From NCBI RefSeq assembly GCF_013423785.1, contig NZ_CP058952.1:682001-746000 (forward strand): 64,000 nt of DNA. The letters are read 5' to 3'. A program made the position numbers and the translations under genes. Source of the stretch: Chitinibacter fontanus. Lineage in GTDB: Bacteria; Pseudomonadota; Gammaproteobacteria; Burkholderiales; Chitinibacteraceae. Positions within the stretch are counted from its first letter, which is position 1; every line of letters begins with the position of its first letter. Positions 26,894-38,256 of this stretch are shown one piece after another. Under the pieces are notes generated by a model that saw only the letters and a list, made by a program, of their open reading frames with translations, was not told the origin of the DNA and did no database searches.

Positions 26894-29377
26894 CTACGCA
26901 GCTTGTAAATCGAGCTGATCAGCCGAATTGAGCAAGGATTCCATCGCTCGCTCAAACAATGGCGCTTGCTCCAGCCAGCGCGCACGGCCGCAGGCCAGCA
27001 AACGCTTAAAGACTGAAATACTAATCACCGATGGTGGCGAATCGGCATCCATATTTAACACCAGCCGTGTTTCATTTGGGTTCATCCAGCACAACCGCGC
27101 CTGCCGCAATTCACCCGTCAAATTAAGCTCAACCGGTACACCACTGCGCAAGAATTCAAACAAGGCTTCATTGCTTAAGCCCTCCGCATCATTGGCTGCT
27201 TCAACACCCAAATGGGCAAGATCAGCCTCAACCTGTCGGTCGATAAAGCCGATTTCCACTTTTAATTCGCTAATTGCCTGATCAAGCAAGACAGGGTTGA
27301 TCTCGGCCGATGCCTCCACCTGCGCCACCTCACTATCGGCTGCAATTTCGCTAATGAAATTAGCCATCTGCGCCCGCAGCAGCGCCATTGAAGGCACTTC
27401 CAGCGTTTCATTTCCCGCCATAGCAATAGCACTACGATGCGCATCCATCATATACAGCTTAAATGTTTGCTGTTCGGCATTGCTCCAAGGCGTATATTTC
27501 AAACCTTCGCTTAACACGCCGATCAAACGGGGTATCATCCCGAGTAATTGCTGGCGGTCTTCTTTGGCATTTTTGGGGGCAATACTCCAGATCAACTCCG
27601 GAACAAAAATCCTGAAGCGTAAAGCTTGCACCGGATCATTGCGCTCAGCATATTCAATGGCGTAAGGCCAGGTGTGGGTCAAAAACGACTCTAACTGTGC
27701 GTCAAGCGTGAAGCTTTGCAACGCTTGAGAGACCTGCGCAGTAATCCGAGCAAAACGTAAAGTACGGCTTTCCGCATTTTCCAGCGCTTGCGAAGCCAGC
27801 GCAGATTGCTCGTCGGCGGCGCGCAGCTCACGCGCGATAAATCGATCTAGCTCATCGAGCATTTGACTAAATAAAGCCGTACTCTCTTCCTCATCGCGCA
27901 GCAGGGTTTCAATAATGCGGCGAATCTCGGCGGTGACACGCTCAGCTTTAGGATCGAGTTGCTGCAAACCTTGTGCAATCGAGCCAATTCGATTGACCAA
28001 TAAACGGGCTGGATGATGTTTTTGTGAAAAAAGCGCGGGGTCTTGCAGCGCGGTTTTAAGCACCAGCCATTGCAAACGTCCAAGCTGAGCACGAATTTCA
28101 GCCGGCACCTGCACATCGCGTAAGATAAATTCAAACAACATTCCCACAATATCAACGATCATTTGTTCATTGATATCACTGGTTGCCGCGCTTAACTCTG
28201 CGCGTTGCTCGAGAATCACATTGCGTACTTGCCCCTGTGCATCAAGCTGCACGCCTTGTAAATGCGGCTGTCGTAGCTGATCAATGGATTGCGCCAAACC
28301 GACACTCAATACTTGCGGAGCTAATTGAATATCGGCCTGCCCGCGCCACAACTGGCGGATCGCTGCGCCAACCTGCTTTACGGTTCCCAACCAACCTGCT
28401 ACTGCAGCACCTAGCGGCAACTCAGCCGCTGCAGCCTGCGTGTTTTCTGCCTGCTGGCGCAGCATGGAAGTCCATTGTCCTAAGCGGTTTTGTGCATTCA
28501 TTACCGGATCAATGGGCACCCCGTTTTGCATCGGGCTGGAATAACCACCTTCCATATAGGGTTGCGGCCCTGCCCCAACGGTGACCGCGGCTGCCGTATC
28601 GACATAATCACCATGCGCAAACTGTGCGCTATCGTTTTCTACTAGCGGCTCCGCCGCCATTTGCCGCAACGTGGCAGCATCAGGCAGCTGACGGATGCGC
28701 AATTGCAATTGCGCAGCAATACCATGCTGGGCCAAGAGCTGGTTCAAGGCTTGATAAATTGCAACCACCCGTTTTTGCAATTGCTCGGCCAAGGCTTCGC
28801 ACACCACTTCATGCAACTGAGGCTCGATGTGTAATTGCTCGGCGGTCATGCTCAAGCAACGGGTCATCAGATACGGACGAAACGGGTTCTCACGCTCATT
28901 AATGTCATCTTGATCAAACAAGATAGCCATGCGGATATTTAAATCTCGCAGCTCTTCTTCAGCTGCATTACGCAAACGCGTAGTGAGCTCATCAATTTTA
29001 AGCTCACCGTCAAAATCACCCACATCGATCAGAGAAAGGCGATTGTTAGCGGCTGAATCACTGAATGAAGGGCGGAAAGTACTGTAGGCGGTTTGATAGC
29101 TGCGGGTGAGCAGCTTTTCCATATTGTCGATGAGCCCATTCAACAAGGCCTGCTCTTGCGACATTAACACTGCACGAGCATCGAGCATGGCGCGTTGCTC
29201 AATCAAGCTGCTGGCACGGTCAGCTTTCAGAAATAGCGCATCAGCGCCGTCCGACAGGAGTGTCGGCAGCACCTGATTGAAGGTGCGCAAAAAGACACCG
29301 CGAGTTGCGGTGAGTAAGTCATTTCGATCCATATCCATCCAAAGTTTGCGCAAAACGGCTTTATTATTTGCTGCCAT
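26894..29377 (-). CDS. DUF1631 family protein
   Basis: A large 827-aa cytoplasmic protein, mostly helical, matching the DUF1631 family of beta- and gammaproteobacteria in size and in the opening WMDMDRNDLLTATRGVF-type segment. No transmembrane helix or signal is visible. The last roughly 120 residues (VPVELNLTGELRQARLCWMN onward) form a small beta-rich domain. The function is unknown. A plain single gene, it lies between the lipocalin and mnmA. Confidence 0.8.
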   Translation of the reverse strand: MAANNKAVLRKLWMDMDRNDLLTATRGVFLRTFNQVLPTLLSDGADALFLKADRASSLIEQRAMLDARAVLMSQEQALLNGLIDNMEKLLTRSYQTAYSTFRPSFSDSAANNRLSLIDVGDFDGELKIDELTTRLRNAAEEELRDLNIRMAILFDQDDINERENPFRPYLMTRCLSMTAEQLHIEPQLHEVVCEALAEQLQKRVVAIYQALNQLLAQHGIAAQLQLRIRQLPDAATLRQMAAEPLVENDSAQFAHGDYVDTAAAVTVGAGPQPYMEGGYSSPMQNGVPIDPVMNAQNRLGQWTSMLRQQAENTQAAAAELPLGAAVAGWLGTVKQVGAAIRQLWRGQADIQLAPQVLSVGLAQSIDQLRQPHLQGVQLDAQGQVRNVILEQRAELSAATSDINEQMIVDIVGMLFEFILRDVQVPAEIRAQLGRLQWLVLKTALQDPALFSQKHHPARLLVNRIGSIAQGLQQLDPKAERVTAEIRRIIETLLRDEEESTALFSQMLDELDRFIARELRAADEQSALASQALENAESRTLRFARITAQVSQALQSFTLDAQLESFLTHTWPYAIEYAERNDPVQALRFRIFVPELIWSIAPKNAKEDRQQLLGMIPRLIGVLSEGLKYTPWSNAEQQTFKLYMMDAHRSAIAMAGNETLEVPSMALLRAQMANFISEIAADSEVAQVEASAEINPVLLDQAISELKVEIGFIDRQVEADLAHLGVEAANDAEGLSNEALFEFLRSGVPVELNLTGELRQARLCWMNPNETRLVLNMDADSPPSVISISVFKRLLACGRARWLEQAPLFERAMESLLNSADQLDLQAA

Positions 29378-29526
29378 TTACTGGCATGCTTTTTGTAGAG
29401 CCGATTGTAAGGATTTGTCGTCGACGATGCGACGGGCACAGCTATTTAACCGACTAATGGCACATCTACCACTACAGAAGGTGTGCCCAAGACCAATCAA
29501 ACTAGGCAGATAATGGCGCTTAAGAA

Positions 29527-30606
29527 TTACTGAATAATACCGCCGCCCAAGCATACCTCATCTTTATACAGCACCATTGATTGCCCCGGTGTGACAGCCC
29601 ACTGTGGCTCATCAAATATCAGTTGGACACCATCTGTTGCATTCTTCCCGTTTATATAGCTCAGGGAACAAGCGCTGTCTTGCTGGCGATAGCGGGTTTT
29701 GGCGGTATAACGCCCTTCCTGTGGTGCTTCGCCCAAAATCCATGAGCAGTCTTTGGCAATCAGAATTGGATTAAGCAGCAGTGGATGATCATGCCCTTGC
29801 ACAACGATCAGCTCGTTCTTTTCCATATTTTTGCCCGCCACAAACCACGGCTCGACACTGCCTTTGGTGCCACCGATACCGAGACCTTGGCGTTGGCCGA
29901 GCGTGTAATACATCAGACCTTGATGTTCACCCATTACTTTGCCTTCGGGCGTCACCATCGCCCCCGGTTTTTTCGGCAGGTAGCGATTCAGAAACTCGCG
30001 GAATGGCCGCTCGCCGATAAAGCAGATACCGGTCGAGTCTTTTTTCTTCGCATTTGGCAAATCAATCTGTTCGGCAATAACGCGCACTTCGGATTTAAGC
30101 AAATCACCCAGCGGAAACACCGCATGCGAGATTTGCTCTTGGCTTAAGCGATAGAGGAAATAAGTCTGGTCTTTGCTTTGATCGGCAGCGCGCAGCATTT
30201 CGGTACGGCCGTCTTCTCTTAATCTGGTTTTCGCGTAATGGCCGGTCGCGAGTTTTACGCCACCTAGCTTGATCGCATATTCCAAAAACGATTTAAATTT
30301 AATTTCGCTATTACACAAAATATCGGGGTTTGGAGTGCGGCCAGCCGAGTATTCGGTCAGGAAATGACTAAACACACGGTCTTTGTACTCGGCGGCAAAG
30401 TTCACCAGCTCGATGTCGATGCCGAGCAAATCCGCGACCGCAATCGCGTCCATCGAGTCTTCTTTGATCGAGCAATATTCATCGTTATTGTCGTCTTCCC
30501 AGTTTTGCATGAACACGCCGTGCACTTCATAGCCCTGCTCTTTTAAAAGATGTGCAGTGACCGAAGAATCAACTCCGCCAGAGAGGCCTACTACGATTTT
30601 GCTCAT
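29527..30606 (-). CDS. mnmA: tRNA-specific 2-thiouridylase
   Basis: A 359-aa enzyme that thiolates U34 of tRNA-Glu, -Gln and -Lys. The PP-loop SGGVDSS (9-15) binds ATP. Cys98 (PDILCNSEI) and Cys195 ([10 protein letters not shown]) are the catalytic pair. [19 protein letters not shown] and the [12 protein letters not shown] segment confirm the family. Its ATG overlaps the stop of the upstream nudix gene (ATGA), and rluE lies next, making a three-gene RNA-modification series. Confidence 0.96.
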   Translation of the reverse strand: MSKIVVGLSGGVDSSVTAHLLKEQGYEVHGVFMQNWEDDNNDEYCSIKEDSMDAIAVADLLGIDIELVNFAAEYKDRVFSHFLTEYSAGRTPNPDILCNSEIKFKSFLEYAIKLGGVKLATGHYAKTRLREDGRTEMLRAADQSKDQTYFLYRLSQEQISHAVFPLGDLLKSEVRVIAEQIDLPNAKKKDSTGICFIGERPFREFLNRYLPKKPGAMVTPEGKVMGEHQGLMYYTLGQRQGLGIGGTKGSVEPWFVAGKNMEKNELIVVQGHDHPLLLNPILIAKDCSWILGEAPQEGRYTAKTRYRQQDSACSLSYINGKNATDGVQLIFDEPQWAVTPGQSMVLYKDEVCLGGGIIQ

Positions 30607-31067
30607 AAACTATTACCATCAAAGTCACGGATCAGATCAATCGGAAAGCGTCGACCCGCTAAATAATCATCAATACACGCCAACACCAGCGGACTGCGAT
30701 GCTGCGCCGCGCGCGCGATGAGTTCATCGCGGCTCAACCACACCGCAGCTTCGATGCCTTCATCGGCAATCCCAAGCTGACGTGCCGCATCGTGCTCACC
30801 CAGCTCGCCGGTAAATGCATAGCGCAGATAAGTCAGATCCGTACCCGGTACTGTCCATTGATAAATGCCGACTAGTGCCGTGGGCTCAAATTGATACGCG
30901 GTTTCTTCCAGCGTTTCGCGGCGGCAAGCGGCAATAATTGATTCGTTTGCATCGACGTGGCCAGCGGGCTGATTGAGCTTAAGTTCGCCCTGAATGCGCT
31001 CTTCAACAATCAAAAAGCGGCCATCACGTTCGATCACCGCCGCAACGGTGGTATTGGGTTTCCACAT
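30603..31067 (-). CDS. nudJ: Nudix hydrolase, NudJ-like
   Basis: A 154-aa nudix protein. The nudix box spans [20 protein letters not shown], with the expected Glu residues of REtxEE for metal binding. Family NudJ acts on HMP-PP and nucleoside tri- and diphosphates, and is encoded next to mnmA in many proteobacteria. The start at MWKPNTT (31067) is where homologues begin; the frame is open for 75 more codons that lie across the rluE end. Weak Shine-Dalgarno. Confidence 0.85.
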   Translation of the reverse strand: MWKPNTTVAAVIERDGRFLIVEERIQGELKLNQPAGHVDANESIIAACRRETLEETAYQFEPTALVGIYQWTVPGTDLTYLRYAFTGELGEHDAARQLGIADEGIEAAVWLSRDELIARAAQHRSPLVLACIDDYLAGRRFPIDLIRDFDGNSL

Positions 31068-31143
31068 CGGATTTGAATTCGTCAGGCAAAACAGGATTTT
31101 ACCGCAATTTTCCGCCCGAATCGCCTGCGCCAGTCGGTAAAGT

Positions 31144-31773
31144 TCACCGCACTTTATTTGGCCCGCGGCGACCGCGTTGCTTGGGTCGAGCAGGCTGGAT
31201 TGGCTCGGGTTTAGCCACGCCCGGTGCGGCAACATTGAGTTTTTTGAATTGCCCCAAAGGAATATCATCGAGTGTATAGCCACCAACAGCATAGCGAATA
31301 AGGCGTAGCGTTGGATACCCCACCTTGGCGGTCATGCGGCGCACTTGGCGATTTTTGCCTTCGCTAATCGTGATCTCCAGCCAAGTAGTCGGGATATTGG
31401 CACGCTCGCGGATTGGCGGATTACGCGGCCAGACGATCGCGGGCTGCTCAATAATCCGCGCACCAGCAGCCTGGGTTTTGAAATCACCCAAATCGAGGCC
31501 GCCCGCGCGCAAGGCATTGAGCGCAGCCTCGTCGGGAATACCTTCGACTTGCACCCAATAGATTTTGGGCAATTTGTGTTTCGGGTCGGTAATGCGGTGA
31601 ATCAGCGCGCCATTGCCAGTGAGCAATAGCAAGCCTTCCGAATCAGTATCGAGCCGCCCGGCTGCGTACACATCCTTGATCGGCACATAATCGGCAAGGC
31701 ATTGATGAGGCGGGCTGGGGGTAAATTGGCAAATCACACCGTAGGGTTTATTCAACAGGATAAGCTGTGGCAT
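31144..31773 (-). CDS. rluE: 23S rRNA pseudouridine synthase RluE
   Basis: A 209-aa RsuA-family pseudouridine synthase lacking an S4 domain, as in RluE, which modifies U2457 of 23S rRNA. The catalytic Asp42 is in GRLDTDSEGLLLLT. KIYWVQVEG, EGKNRQVRRM and LIRYAVGGY follow. A basic, Pro-rich tail ends the protein. The start at MPQLILLNKPYG is conserved; an open extension to 32082 runs antisense into icd and is ignored. Divergent from icd, a common betaproteobacterial order. Confidence 0.9.
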   Translation of the reverse strand: MPQLILLNKPYGVICQFTPSPPHQCLADYVPIKDVYAAGRLDTDSEGLLLLTGNGALIHRITDPKHKLPKIYWVQVEGIPDEAALNALRAGGLDLGDFKTQAAGARIIEQPAIVWPRNPPIRERANIPTTWLEITISEGKNRQVRRMTAKVGYPTLRLIRYAVGGYTLDDIPLGQFKKLNVAAPGVAKPEPIQPARPKQRGRRGPNKVR

Positions 31774-31902
31774 GGCGAACGGACTTGGCAGGAAAGCGTC
31801 AAACCTGTGATAATAGTGCGTTTTTTCTGTTTGGCTTGGAAAAATACAATAAATAGCTGAATAGATTGTTTTCAATGACTGTATTTCACAGGAAATAGCA
31901 CG

Positions 31903-33126
31903 ATGAGTCTGATCAAAGTACCTCAAGGCGGCGCGAAAATCGTTCCTAACCTCGCCACTCCTGATAATCCAATTATCCCATTCATCGAAGGCGATGGCAT
32001 TGGTGTGGATATCACTCCAGTTATGATCGATGTAGTCGATGCGGCTGTGAAAAAATGCTACGGCGACGCACGTAAAATCCACTGGATGGAAATCTACTGC
32101 GGCGAGAAAGCGTCTAAATTGTACGCAGACGGCTCATACCTGCCACAAGAAACCCTCGACGCACTGAAAGAGTACGTTGTATCGATCAAAGGCCCATTGG
32201 CTACGCCAGTTGGCGGCGGTATCCGTTCATTGAACGTAGCTCTGCGTCAAAATCTAGATCTGTACGTTTGCTTGCGTCCAGTACGTTATTTCGAAGGCGT
32301 TCCTTCGCCAGTTAAACGCCCAGACCTCGTAGACATGGTGATTTTCCGTGAAAACACTGAAGACATCTACGCCGGTATCGAGTGGGACGCGACTTCTGAA
32401 GGCGCGAAAAAAGTTATCGAATTCCTGCAAAAAGAAATGGGCGTGAACAAGATTCGCTTCCCAGAATCTTCTTCTATCGGTATCAAGCCAGTATCGAAAG
32501 AAGGTACTGAGCGTCTGGTTCGTAAAGCAATTCAATACGCGATCGACAACAACCGTAAGAGCGTTACCTTGGTTCACAAAGGTAACATCATGAAGTTCAC
32601 CGAAGGCATGTTCCGCACTTGGGGCTACGAGTTGGCTAAAAACGAATTCGGTGGCGTTGAGATCGACGGCGGCCCATGGTTGCAACTGCCGAACGGCATC
32701 GTGATCAAAGACGTGATCGCTGATGCCTTCCTGCAACAGATCCTGTTGCGTCCAGCTGATTACGACGTGATCGCTACTTTGAACCTGAACGGCGACTACA
32801 TTTCTGACGCTTTGGCAGCAGAAGTGGGCGGTATCGGTATCGCTCCAGGCGCGAACTTGTCTGACAACGTAGCGTGCTTCGAAGCAACGCACGGTACTGC
32901 ACCGAAATACGCTGGCCAAGACAAAGTGAACCCAGGTTCACTGATTCTGTCGGCTGAAATGATGTTGCGTCACATGGGCTGGACTGAAGCGGCGGACAAG
33001 ATCATCGAATCAATGGGCAAAGCGATCCAAGACAAGATCGTGACTTACGACTTCGCCCGCCTGATGGACGACGCGCAAGAAGTGTCTTGCTCGGCCTTCG
33101 GTAAAGCGATGATCGAACGCATGTAA
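31903..33126 (+). CDS. icd: NADP-dependent isocitrate dehydrogenase
   Basis: A 407-aa TCA-cycle enzyme converting isocitrate to 2-oxoglutarate and CO2. Motifs include FIEGDGIG (27-34), [13 protein letters not shown] with Ser109 equivalent to the AceK phosphorylation site, and [29 protein letters not shown] and APGANLSD further support the NADP-type homodimer. AGGAAA precedes the ATG. Codon use is strongly biased to a few codons, fitting high expression. Confidence 0.96.
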   Translation: MSLIKVPQGGAKIVPNLATPDNPIIPFIEGDGIGVDITPVMIDVVDAAVKKCYGDARKIHWMEIYCGEKASKLYADGSYLPQETLDALKEYVVSIKGPLATPVGGGIRSLNVALRQNLDLYVCLRPVRYFEGVPSPVKRPDLVDMVIFRENTEDIYAGIEWDATSEGAKKVIEFLQKEMGVNKIRFPESSSIGIKPVSKEGTERLVRKAIQYAIDNNRKSVTLVHKGNIMKFTEGMFRTWGYELAKNEFGGVEIDGGPWLQLPNGIVIKDVIADAFLQQILLRPADYDVIATLNLNGDYISDALAAEVGGIGIAPGANLSDNVACFEATHGTAPKYAGQDKVNPGSLILSAEMMLRHMGWTEAADKIIESMGKAIQDKIVTYDFARLMDDAQEVSCSAFGKAMIERM

Positions 33127-33147
33127 TTTTATGCGTTGATGATCGAC

Positions 33148-33175
33148 AAAAAACCCCGCTGAGCGGGGTTTTTTT
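33148..33175 (+). terminator. icd terminator
   Basis: The stem AAAAAACCCCGCT / GCGGGGTTTTTTT with a very short loop begins about 20 bases after the icd stop. Confidence 0.92.
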
Positions 33176-33303
33176 ATATGCCCGGCTTTCAGTCGGGCTG
33201 GCACTGCGGCAGATATTTAAGTTCAATCATCACTCAAAAGCTCACGCCCGGCGGTTCATCTGAAGTAGCGCTGGGCCATGTCGATATACTGATTCAACAG
33301 GCA

Positions 33304-33334
33304 ATAAAAAACCCGCAGGTTAAACAGCGGGCTT
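33304..33334 (-). terminator. Terminator of the cold-shock gene
   Basis: On the minus strand GCCCGC and GCGGGT pair around a 10-base loop, followed by a T-run. It ends the cold-shock transcript 24 bases after its stop. Confidence 0.75.
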
Positions 33335-33357
33335 AGGGCAGTTACTCGCTTAAGTAA

Positions 33358-33561
33358 TTAAGCAGTTTGAATATTACCCGCTTGCATGCCTTTTTGGCCT
33401 TGTGTCAATTCGAAAGAAACGCGTTGACCTTCTTTCAAAGTTTTGAAGCCAGGCATATTGATTGCAGAGAAGTGCGCGAACAAATCATCGCCACCATCAT
33501 CTGGAGTGATAAAGCCAAAACCTTTAGAATCATTGAACCACTTAACAGTACCTAATGCCAT
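33358..33561 (-). CDS. cspD: Cold-shock-domain protein
   Basis: A 67-aa OB-fold nucleic-acid chaperone. RNP1 reads KGFGFI and RNP2 reads LFAHFS, where Ala takes the place of the usual Val. The start at [10 protein letters not shown] is conserved, and AGGATT lies upstream. Placement between icd and clpS-clpA is the common context of CspD-type genes in beta- and gammaproteobacteria. A divergent 243-bp region separates it from clpS and may include a long 5' untranslated leader, but no cold box was clearly recognised. Confidence 0.9.
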   Translation of the reverse strand: MALGTVKWFNDSKGFGFITPDDGGDDLFAHFSAINMPGFKTLKEGQRVSFELTQGQKGMQAGNIQTA

Positions 33562-33804
33562 ATCGAAATAATCCTGCAAACTAAGATAAATAATCATGAA
33601 ATATCGGCCAACATATTTATGCAGAAACCGATGTTTAGTTAGACAGAAATACTTCCATCAAACTTGCATTACTTTTTACGCGAGAATAACCGCGTCGGTC
33701 AAGCGGAACAATCTTTACTAATTAACAGTGTGTCATCTCTATCACGCTTGAAAAAAGTCGACTTAGAGCCAAAATAGAAGAGACACCCTAGGCAGTGGAA
33801 CACA

Positions 33805-34113
33805 ATGGCAATTTCGCATCAGTTTGACACCGAACTAAAAAAAGCAGACGTTCGTACCGCCCCCCCGCCCATGTGGCAGGTCGTGTTACTCAATGATGAT
33901 TTCACCCCGATGGACTTCGTCATCGACGTGTTGCAGCAGTTTTTCGGACTAGGATCGGATCAGGCCACACAAATTATGCTTAAAGTGCACCATGAAGGTC
34001 GCGGCATCTGCGGAACTTACCCCAAAGACATCGCCGCCACCAAAGTGGCCGACGTAACGCAGCACGCGCGGGCGCATCAACACCCGCTGCAATGCATCAT
34101 GGAGGTGAAATAA
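33805..34113 (+). CDS. clpS: ClpA adaptor ClpS
   Basis: A 102-aa N-end-rule adaptor that delivers proteins with Leu, Phe, Trp or Tyr N termini to Clp[23 protein letters not shown] contains the substrate-pocket Asn-Asp pair (in [14 protein letters not shown]), and [10 protein letters not shown] is also diagnostic. It lies one base upstream of clpA, so the two are translated together. Confidence 0.96.
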   Translation: MAISHQFDTELKKADVRTAPPPMWQVVLLNDDFTPMDFVIDVLQQFFGLGSDQATQIMLKVHHEGRGICGTYPKDIAATKVADVTQHARAHQHPLQCIMEVK

Positions 34114-34114
34114 A

Positions 34115-36382
34115 ATGATCGCCCAAGAACTCGAAGTTAGCTTGCATATGGCGTTCATGGATGCGCGGCAAAAGCGCCATGAATATATTACGGTCGAACA
34201 TTTATTGCTCGCCCTGCTCGACAACCCCTCAGCCATTGAGGTGATGAAAGCATGTGGCGCCAATCTGGATGAGCTACGTCGTCAGTTGGGTGACTTTGTT
34301 ACCGAACATACGCCTGTTGTTTCTGGGACCAGTGAAGTTGAAACTCAACCCACGATTGGCTTTCAACGCGTGATCCAACGTGCCATTTTGCATGTGCAAT
34401 CATCAGGCAAAAAAGAAGTCACTGGCGCCAATGTGCTGGTGGCAATTTTTGGCGAAAAAGACAGCCATGCGGTGTATTTCCTGCACCAGCAAGGCATTAC
34501 CCGCCTAGATGTCGTTAATTTTATAGCGCACGGTATTAGCAAAAGCGCCAGCAACTCCTCACAATCGGCGCCTAAAAACGAACAATCAGAAGAAAGCGAC
34601 AGCGAAAGCAGCGCGGGTGGCGCACTGGAGAATTACACCCAGAATATGAATCAGCAGGCTTTGGCGGGCAAAATCGATCCGCTGATTGGCCGCGATCATG
34701 AGCTGGAGCGCGTAATTCAAACGCTATGCCGTCGCCGCAAAAACAACCCACTACTGGTTGGCGAAGCGGGCGTGGGCAAAACAGCGATTGCCGATGGCTT
34801 GGCACGCAAAATCGTTGAAGGCGATGTGCCTGACGTGCTGGCCGATGCCACCGTTTACACGCTCGATATGGGTGCGCTACTGGCTGGCACTAAATACCGT
34901 GGTGATTTTGAACAACGTCTTAAAGCGGTGATCAAGCAGCTTGGCGAAGAGCGCAATGCGATCTTGTTCATCGACGAAATTCATACCCTCGTGGGTGCGG
35001 GAGCGGCTTCGGGTGGCACCTTGGATGCATCCAACCTACTCAAACCCGCTCTGTCAAACGGCACGCTCAAATGCATTGGCGCAACGACCTATACCGAATA
35101 TCGCGGTATTTTTGAGAAAGATAACGCGCTGTCCCGCCGTTTTCAGAAAATCGACGTGGTTGAGCCAACCATCGAGCAAACCGTTGAGATTTTGAAAGGT
35201 TTGAAAGATAAGTTTGAAGCGCATCATGGCGTTAAATACACGCAAGCAGCGTTGACGACTGCAGTGGAACTGTCGGCCAAATTTATCAATGACCGCCACT
35301 TGCCTGACAAAGCCATTGATGTGATCGACGAAGCCGGTGCGGCGCAAAAAATCTTGCCGCGCTCGAAACAGAAAAAAACCATCGGCAAAGGCGAGATTGA
35401 AGACATTATCGCCAAAATCGCCCGCATTCCGCCCAAATCGGTGTCGACCGATGATAAGAACACGCTCAGAACATTGGAGCGTGATCTGAAAAACGTCGTG
35501 TTTGGGCAGGAAAAAGCCATTGAAGTTTTGGCCACATCAATCAAAATGGCGCGTGCAGGCTTGGGCAACCCGCAAAAACCGATTGGCTCTTTCCTGTTTA
35601 GTGGCCCAACGGGTGTAGGTAAAACCGAAGTGGCGCGCCAACTGGCTTATACGATGGGGATTGAGCTGATCCGCTTTGATATGTCCGAGTATATGGAGCG
35701 GCATGCAGTGAGCCGCCTGATTGGTGCGCCTCCGGGATATGTCGGTTTCGAGCAAGGCGGTTTGCTGACCGAAGCAATCAATAAACATCCGTATGCTGTG
35801 GTGTTACTCGACGAAATCGAGAAAGCACATCCTGATATCTACAACGTACTGTTGCAGGTAATGGATCACGGCACGCTTACCGACAACAATGGGCGCAAAG
35901 CCGATTTCCGCAACGTGGTGATTATCATGACCACCAATGCTGGCGCGGAAATGCTCAATAAATCGGTAATTGGCTTTACAGCGAAAAAAGAAACGGGCGA
36001 TGAAATGCAAGAAATCAAACGCCTGTTCACGCCAGAGTTCCGCAACCGGATTGATGCGATTATTCCGTTCGCCCCATTAACGCATGAAATCATCTTGCAA
36101 GTGGTCGAGAAATTCTTGATGCAGCTAGAAGCGCAGCTACATGAGAAAAAAGTCGAAGCGCATTTCACAGATGAGCTCAAAGACTATCTGGCAAAACATG
36201 GTTTCGACCCGCAAATGGGCGCGCGCCCGATGGCTCGTTTGATTCAAGACACTATTCGCAAAGCACTTGCAGATGAATTGCTGTTTGGTCGCCTAGTGAG
36301 TGGTGGTGAAGTTATCATTGGCATTGATGATAACGGCAAGGTATTGCTTGAAATCCCTGAGAAGGAAACAGTTCCGGCTTAA
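34115..36382 (+). CDS. clpA: ATP-dependent Clp protease ATP-binding subunit ClpA
   Basis: A 755-aa AAA+ unfoldase that feeds ClpP. An N domain (about 1-140) binds ClpS. D1 has Walker A GEAGVGKT (about 215-222) and Walker B FIDEIH. D2 has GPTGVGKT (about 497-504) and [11 protein letters not shown]. The ClpP-binding loop reads IGFT in place of the E. coli IGL. The length matches the family. clpP is not in the window. A strong terminator follows the stop. Confidence 0.97.
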   Translation: MIAQELEVSLHMAFMDARQKRHEYITVEHLLLALLDNPSAIEVMKACGANLDELRRQLGDFVTEHTPVVSGTSEVETQPTIGFQRVIQRAILHVQSSGKKEVTGANVLVAIFGEKDSHAVYFLHQQGITRLDVVNFIAHGISKSASNSSQSAPKNEQSEESDSESSAGGALENYTQNMNQQALAGKIDPLIGRDHELERVIQTLCRRRKNNPLLVGEAGVGKTAIADGLARKIVEGDVPDVLADATVYTLDMGALLAGTKYRGDFEQRLKAVIKQLGEERNAILFIDEIHTLVGAGAASGGTLDASNLLKPALSNGTLKCIGATTYTEYRGIFEKDNALSRRFQKIDVVEPTIEQTVEILKGLKDKFEAHHGVKYTQAALTTAVELSAKFINDRHLPDKAIDVIDEAGAAQKILPRSKQKKTIGKGEIEDIIAKIARIPPKSVSTDDKNTLRTLERDLKNVVFGQEKAIEVLATSIKMARAGLGNPQKPIGSFLFSGPTGVGKTEVARQLAYTMGIELIRFDMSEYMERHAVSRLIGAPPGYVGFEQGGLLTEAINKHPYAVVLLDEIEKAHPDIYNVLLQVMDHGTLTDNNGRKADFRNVVIIMTTNAGAEMLNKSVIGFTAKKETGDEMQEIKRLFTPEFRNRIDAIIPFAPLTHEIILQVVEKFLMQLEAQLHEKKVEAHFTDELKDYLAKHGFDPQMGARPMARLIQDTIRKALADELLFGRLVSGGEVIIGIDDNGKVLLEIPEKETVPA

Positions 36383-36398
36383 TACCCCCACCTGAAAA

Positions 36399-36428
36399 CA
36401 AAAGCCCACCAATTTGGTGGGCTTTTTT
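36399..36428. terminator. Bidirectional terminator, clpA / mscS
   Basis: The stem AAAAGCCCACC / GGTGGGCTTTT with a five-base loop and a T-run lies between convergent genes. Confidence 0.92.
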
Positions 36429-36440
36429 CATTTCGAAAAC

Positions 36441-37256
36441 TTATTTTTGCAACACCGTTACATATTGCGCAGGGGTTGGCGCAGGGAATGCCGCCAGTGT
36501 TTCCATAATCACCCGGTTGGTATCAAAATACACTTGCCAGTAATTATCATTGTGGCAATACGGGCGCACTGCCAATACGGGACCAACTAACTGGAAGTCT
36601 AATATCTCAACATCCACCGCTGGCTCGCTCACCACATTTGGAATCTTGGCAATATTCGCTTTCAACTGCGCAATCGCTTCTGGCACATTGGCAGCACCCG
36701 ATAATTGAGCTTTCAAATCCACCCGACGAAATGGCGTTGAAGTGTAGTTTTGAATATTGTCGCTAAAGATTTTGTTATTACCCACAAAGGTAATGATATT
36801 GTCGGGGGTTAAAATTGTGGTCGAGAATAACCCTACTTCATGTACCACGCCGGTGACGCCACCTGCAGTAATCATATCGCCCACTTTGAAGGGTCGCAGC
36901 ACAATCAAGAACGCACCGCCGGCAAAATTGGCTAACAAACCCGACCAAGCCATACCAATTGCCACACCGGCTGCTGCCAGCAATGCGGCAAAAGTGGTTG
37001 TCTGGATACCGAAGTAGCCCAAAATTCCGACAACCAGCAGTACATTCAAGACCACCGTCACCGCCGAACCGACATACCGCAATACTGTTGGATCAACATT
37101 CTGCCGATGTAAACCACTTTGCACAAAACGAACTACAACACCGATCAACCAACGACCAACCACCCAAAACACAATGGCTGCTAGAATTTTCACGCCAAAT
37201 TCGGTTACATATCCCAGCACTATATCTTGATACTTAGTCAGCAGAGCTGCATCCAT
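36441..37256 (-). CDS. mscS: Small-conductance mechanosensitive channel MscS
   Basis: A 271-aa inner-membrane channel that opens under osmotic down-shock. There are three helices: about 17-38, 58-80 and the pore helix about 88-118 with the Gly/Ala-rich AAAGVAIGMAWSGLLANFAG. The beta domain begins at RPFKVGDMI. The length is that of classical MscS. The start is fixed by AAGGAG seven bases upstream of the ATG at 37256. A second, larger MscS relative lies further along the same strand. Confidence 0.92.
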   Translation of the reverse strand: MDAALLTKYQDIVLGYVTEFGVKILAAIVFWVVGRWLIGVVVRFVQSGLHRQNVDPTVLRYVGSAVTVVLNVLLVVGILGYFGIQTTTFAALLAAAGVAIGMAWSGLLANFAGGAFLIVLRPFKVGDMITAGGVTGVVHEVGLFSTTILTPDNIITFVGNNKIFSDNIQNYTSTPFRRVDLKAQLSGAANVPEAIAQLKANIAKIPNVVSEPAVDVEILDFQLVGPVLAVRPYCHNDNYWQVYFDTNRVIMETLAAFPAPTPAQYVTVLQK

Positions 37257-37329
37257 TTCCCATCTCCTTGTAATAACCATTGCAATTGCATACAAGAATC
37301 TTACCGCATTCTGCTACAACACCAAATCA

Positions 37330-38256
37330 TTAACCACGCGGGTGGTGTGTTTGATGCAGTAATTTCAAACGCTGTGCGGCAACTTGAGTGTAGATTTGCG
37401 TGGTAGTAATATCTGCGTGCCCCAACAAAGTTTGCACCACCCGCAAATCAGCACCGTGATTAAGCAAGTGGGTCGCAAAGGCATGCCGCAAGACGTGCGG
37501 ACTGAGTAATTCAGCAGCGATATCAGCTTGCGCGGCATACTGCTTGATAATGAACCAACATCCCTGCCGCGTCATTGCCTCACCGCGCTGATTTACGAAC
37601 AAACAGGGTTCAGCTGGGTGTTTAACTAGCTGCAAACGCGCCTCCTGCAAATATCGGGCAATCCAGTCGGCAGCCACCTCCCCCATCGGGACTAAACGCT
37701 GTTTACCCCCTTTACCATTACTCACGAGCAAATAGCGTTCGCGCAAATGCACATGCTCAACAGGCAATGTAACCAGCTCAGTAACCCGTAAGCCGGTGGC
37801 ATACATGAGCTCCAGCATGGCCCGATCACGCAGACCCGCTGCATTAGTCAGATCAGGGGCATCGAGCAAAGCTTCAATTGCCGCTTCGGATAACGCTTTA
37901 GGTAATGGCCGGACACGCTTTGGCGAGCTCAATTGCGCGCATGGATCAAGCTGCAGCTGGTCTTGTAAAATCCAGTAACGATAAAATTTGCGCAAACTAG
38001 CCATGCGCCGAGCAAGGCTGGCGGCTTTCAAATCACGCGCCTGACGCGCCAAAAATGCCTGAACTGCATCGCGATCGGCCTGCCAGAGGCTGATTTTTCG
38101 CTCCTGTTGTAGCCAGTTCGCCCAAATTAATAAATCCCGACGATAGCTTTCTACCGTATTTTGCGATAAACCTTCGCCGAGCCAAATACCATCCAGAAAA
38201 CGATCGATCAATGCAATTTCAGCTGCGGCTAAAGGCACATTTGCAATTTGATTCAT
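37330..38256 (-). CDS. xerD: Site-specific tyrosine recombinase XerD
   Basis: A 308-aa recombinase that resolves chromosome dimers at dif together with XerC. The catalytic set is complete: Arg157 (ATGLRVTE), Lys182 (GKGGKQR), His254 and Arg257 (HVLRHAFATH), His280 (LLGHADITTTQ) and Tyr289 (QIYT). The N-terminal SAM-like core-binding domain spans about 10-100. The first base of its ATG is the last base of the ogt stop codon (TGATG). dif was not seen in this window. Confidence 0.94.
   Translation of the reverse strand: MNQIANVPLAAAEIALIDRFLDGIWLGEGLSQNTVESYRRDLLIWANWLQQERKISLWQADRDAVQAFLARQARDLKAASLARRMASLRKFYRYWILQDQLQLDPCAQLSSPKRVRPLPKALSEAAIEALLDAPDLTNAAGLRDRAMLELMYATGLRVTELVTLPVEHVHLRERYLLVSNGKGGKQRLVPMGEVAADWIARYLQEARLQLVKHPAEPCLFVNQRGEAMTRQGCWFIIKQYAAQADIAAELLSPHVLRHAFATHLLNHGADLRVVQTLLGHADITTTQIYTQVAAQRLKLLHQTHHPRG

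Noticed and set aside
32254..32919. A 221-codon open frame on the minus strand
   Set aside because: Antisense to icd, whose biased codon use leaves the opposite frame open.
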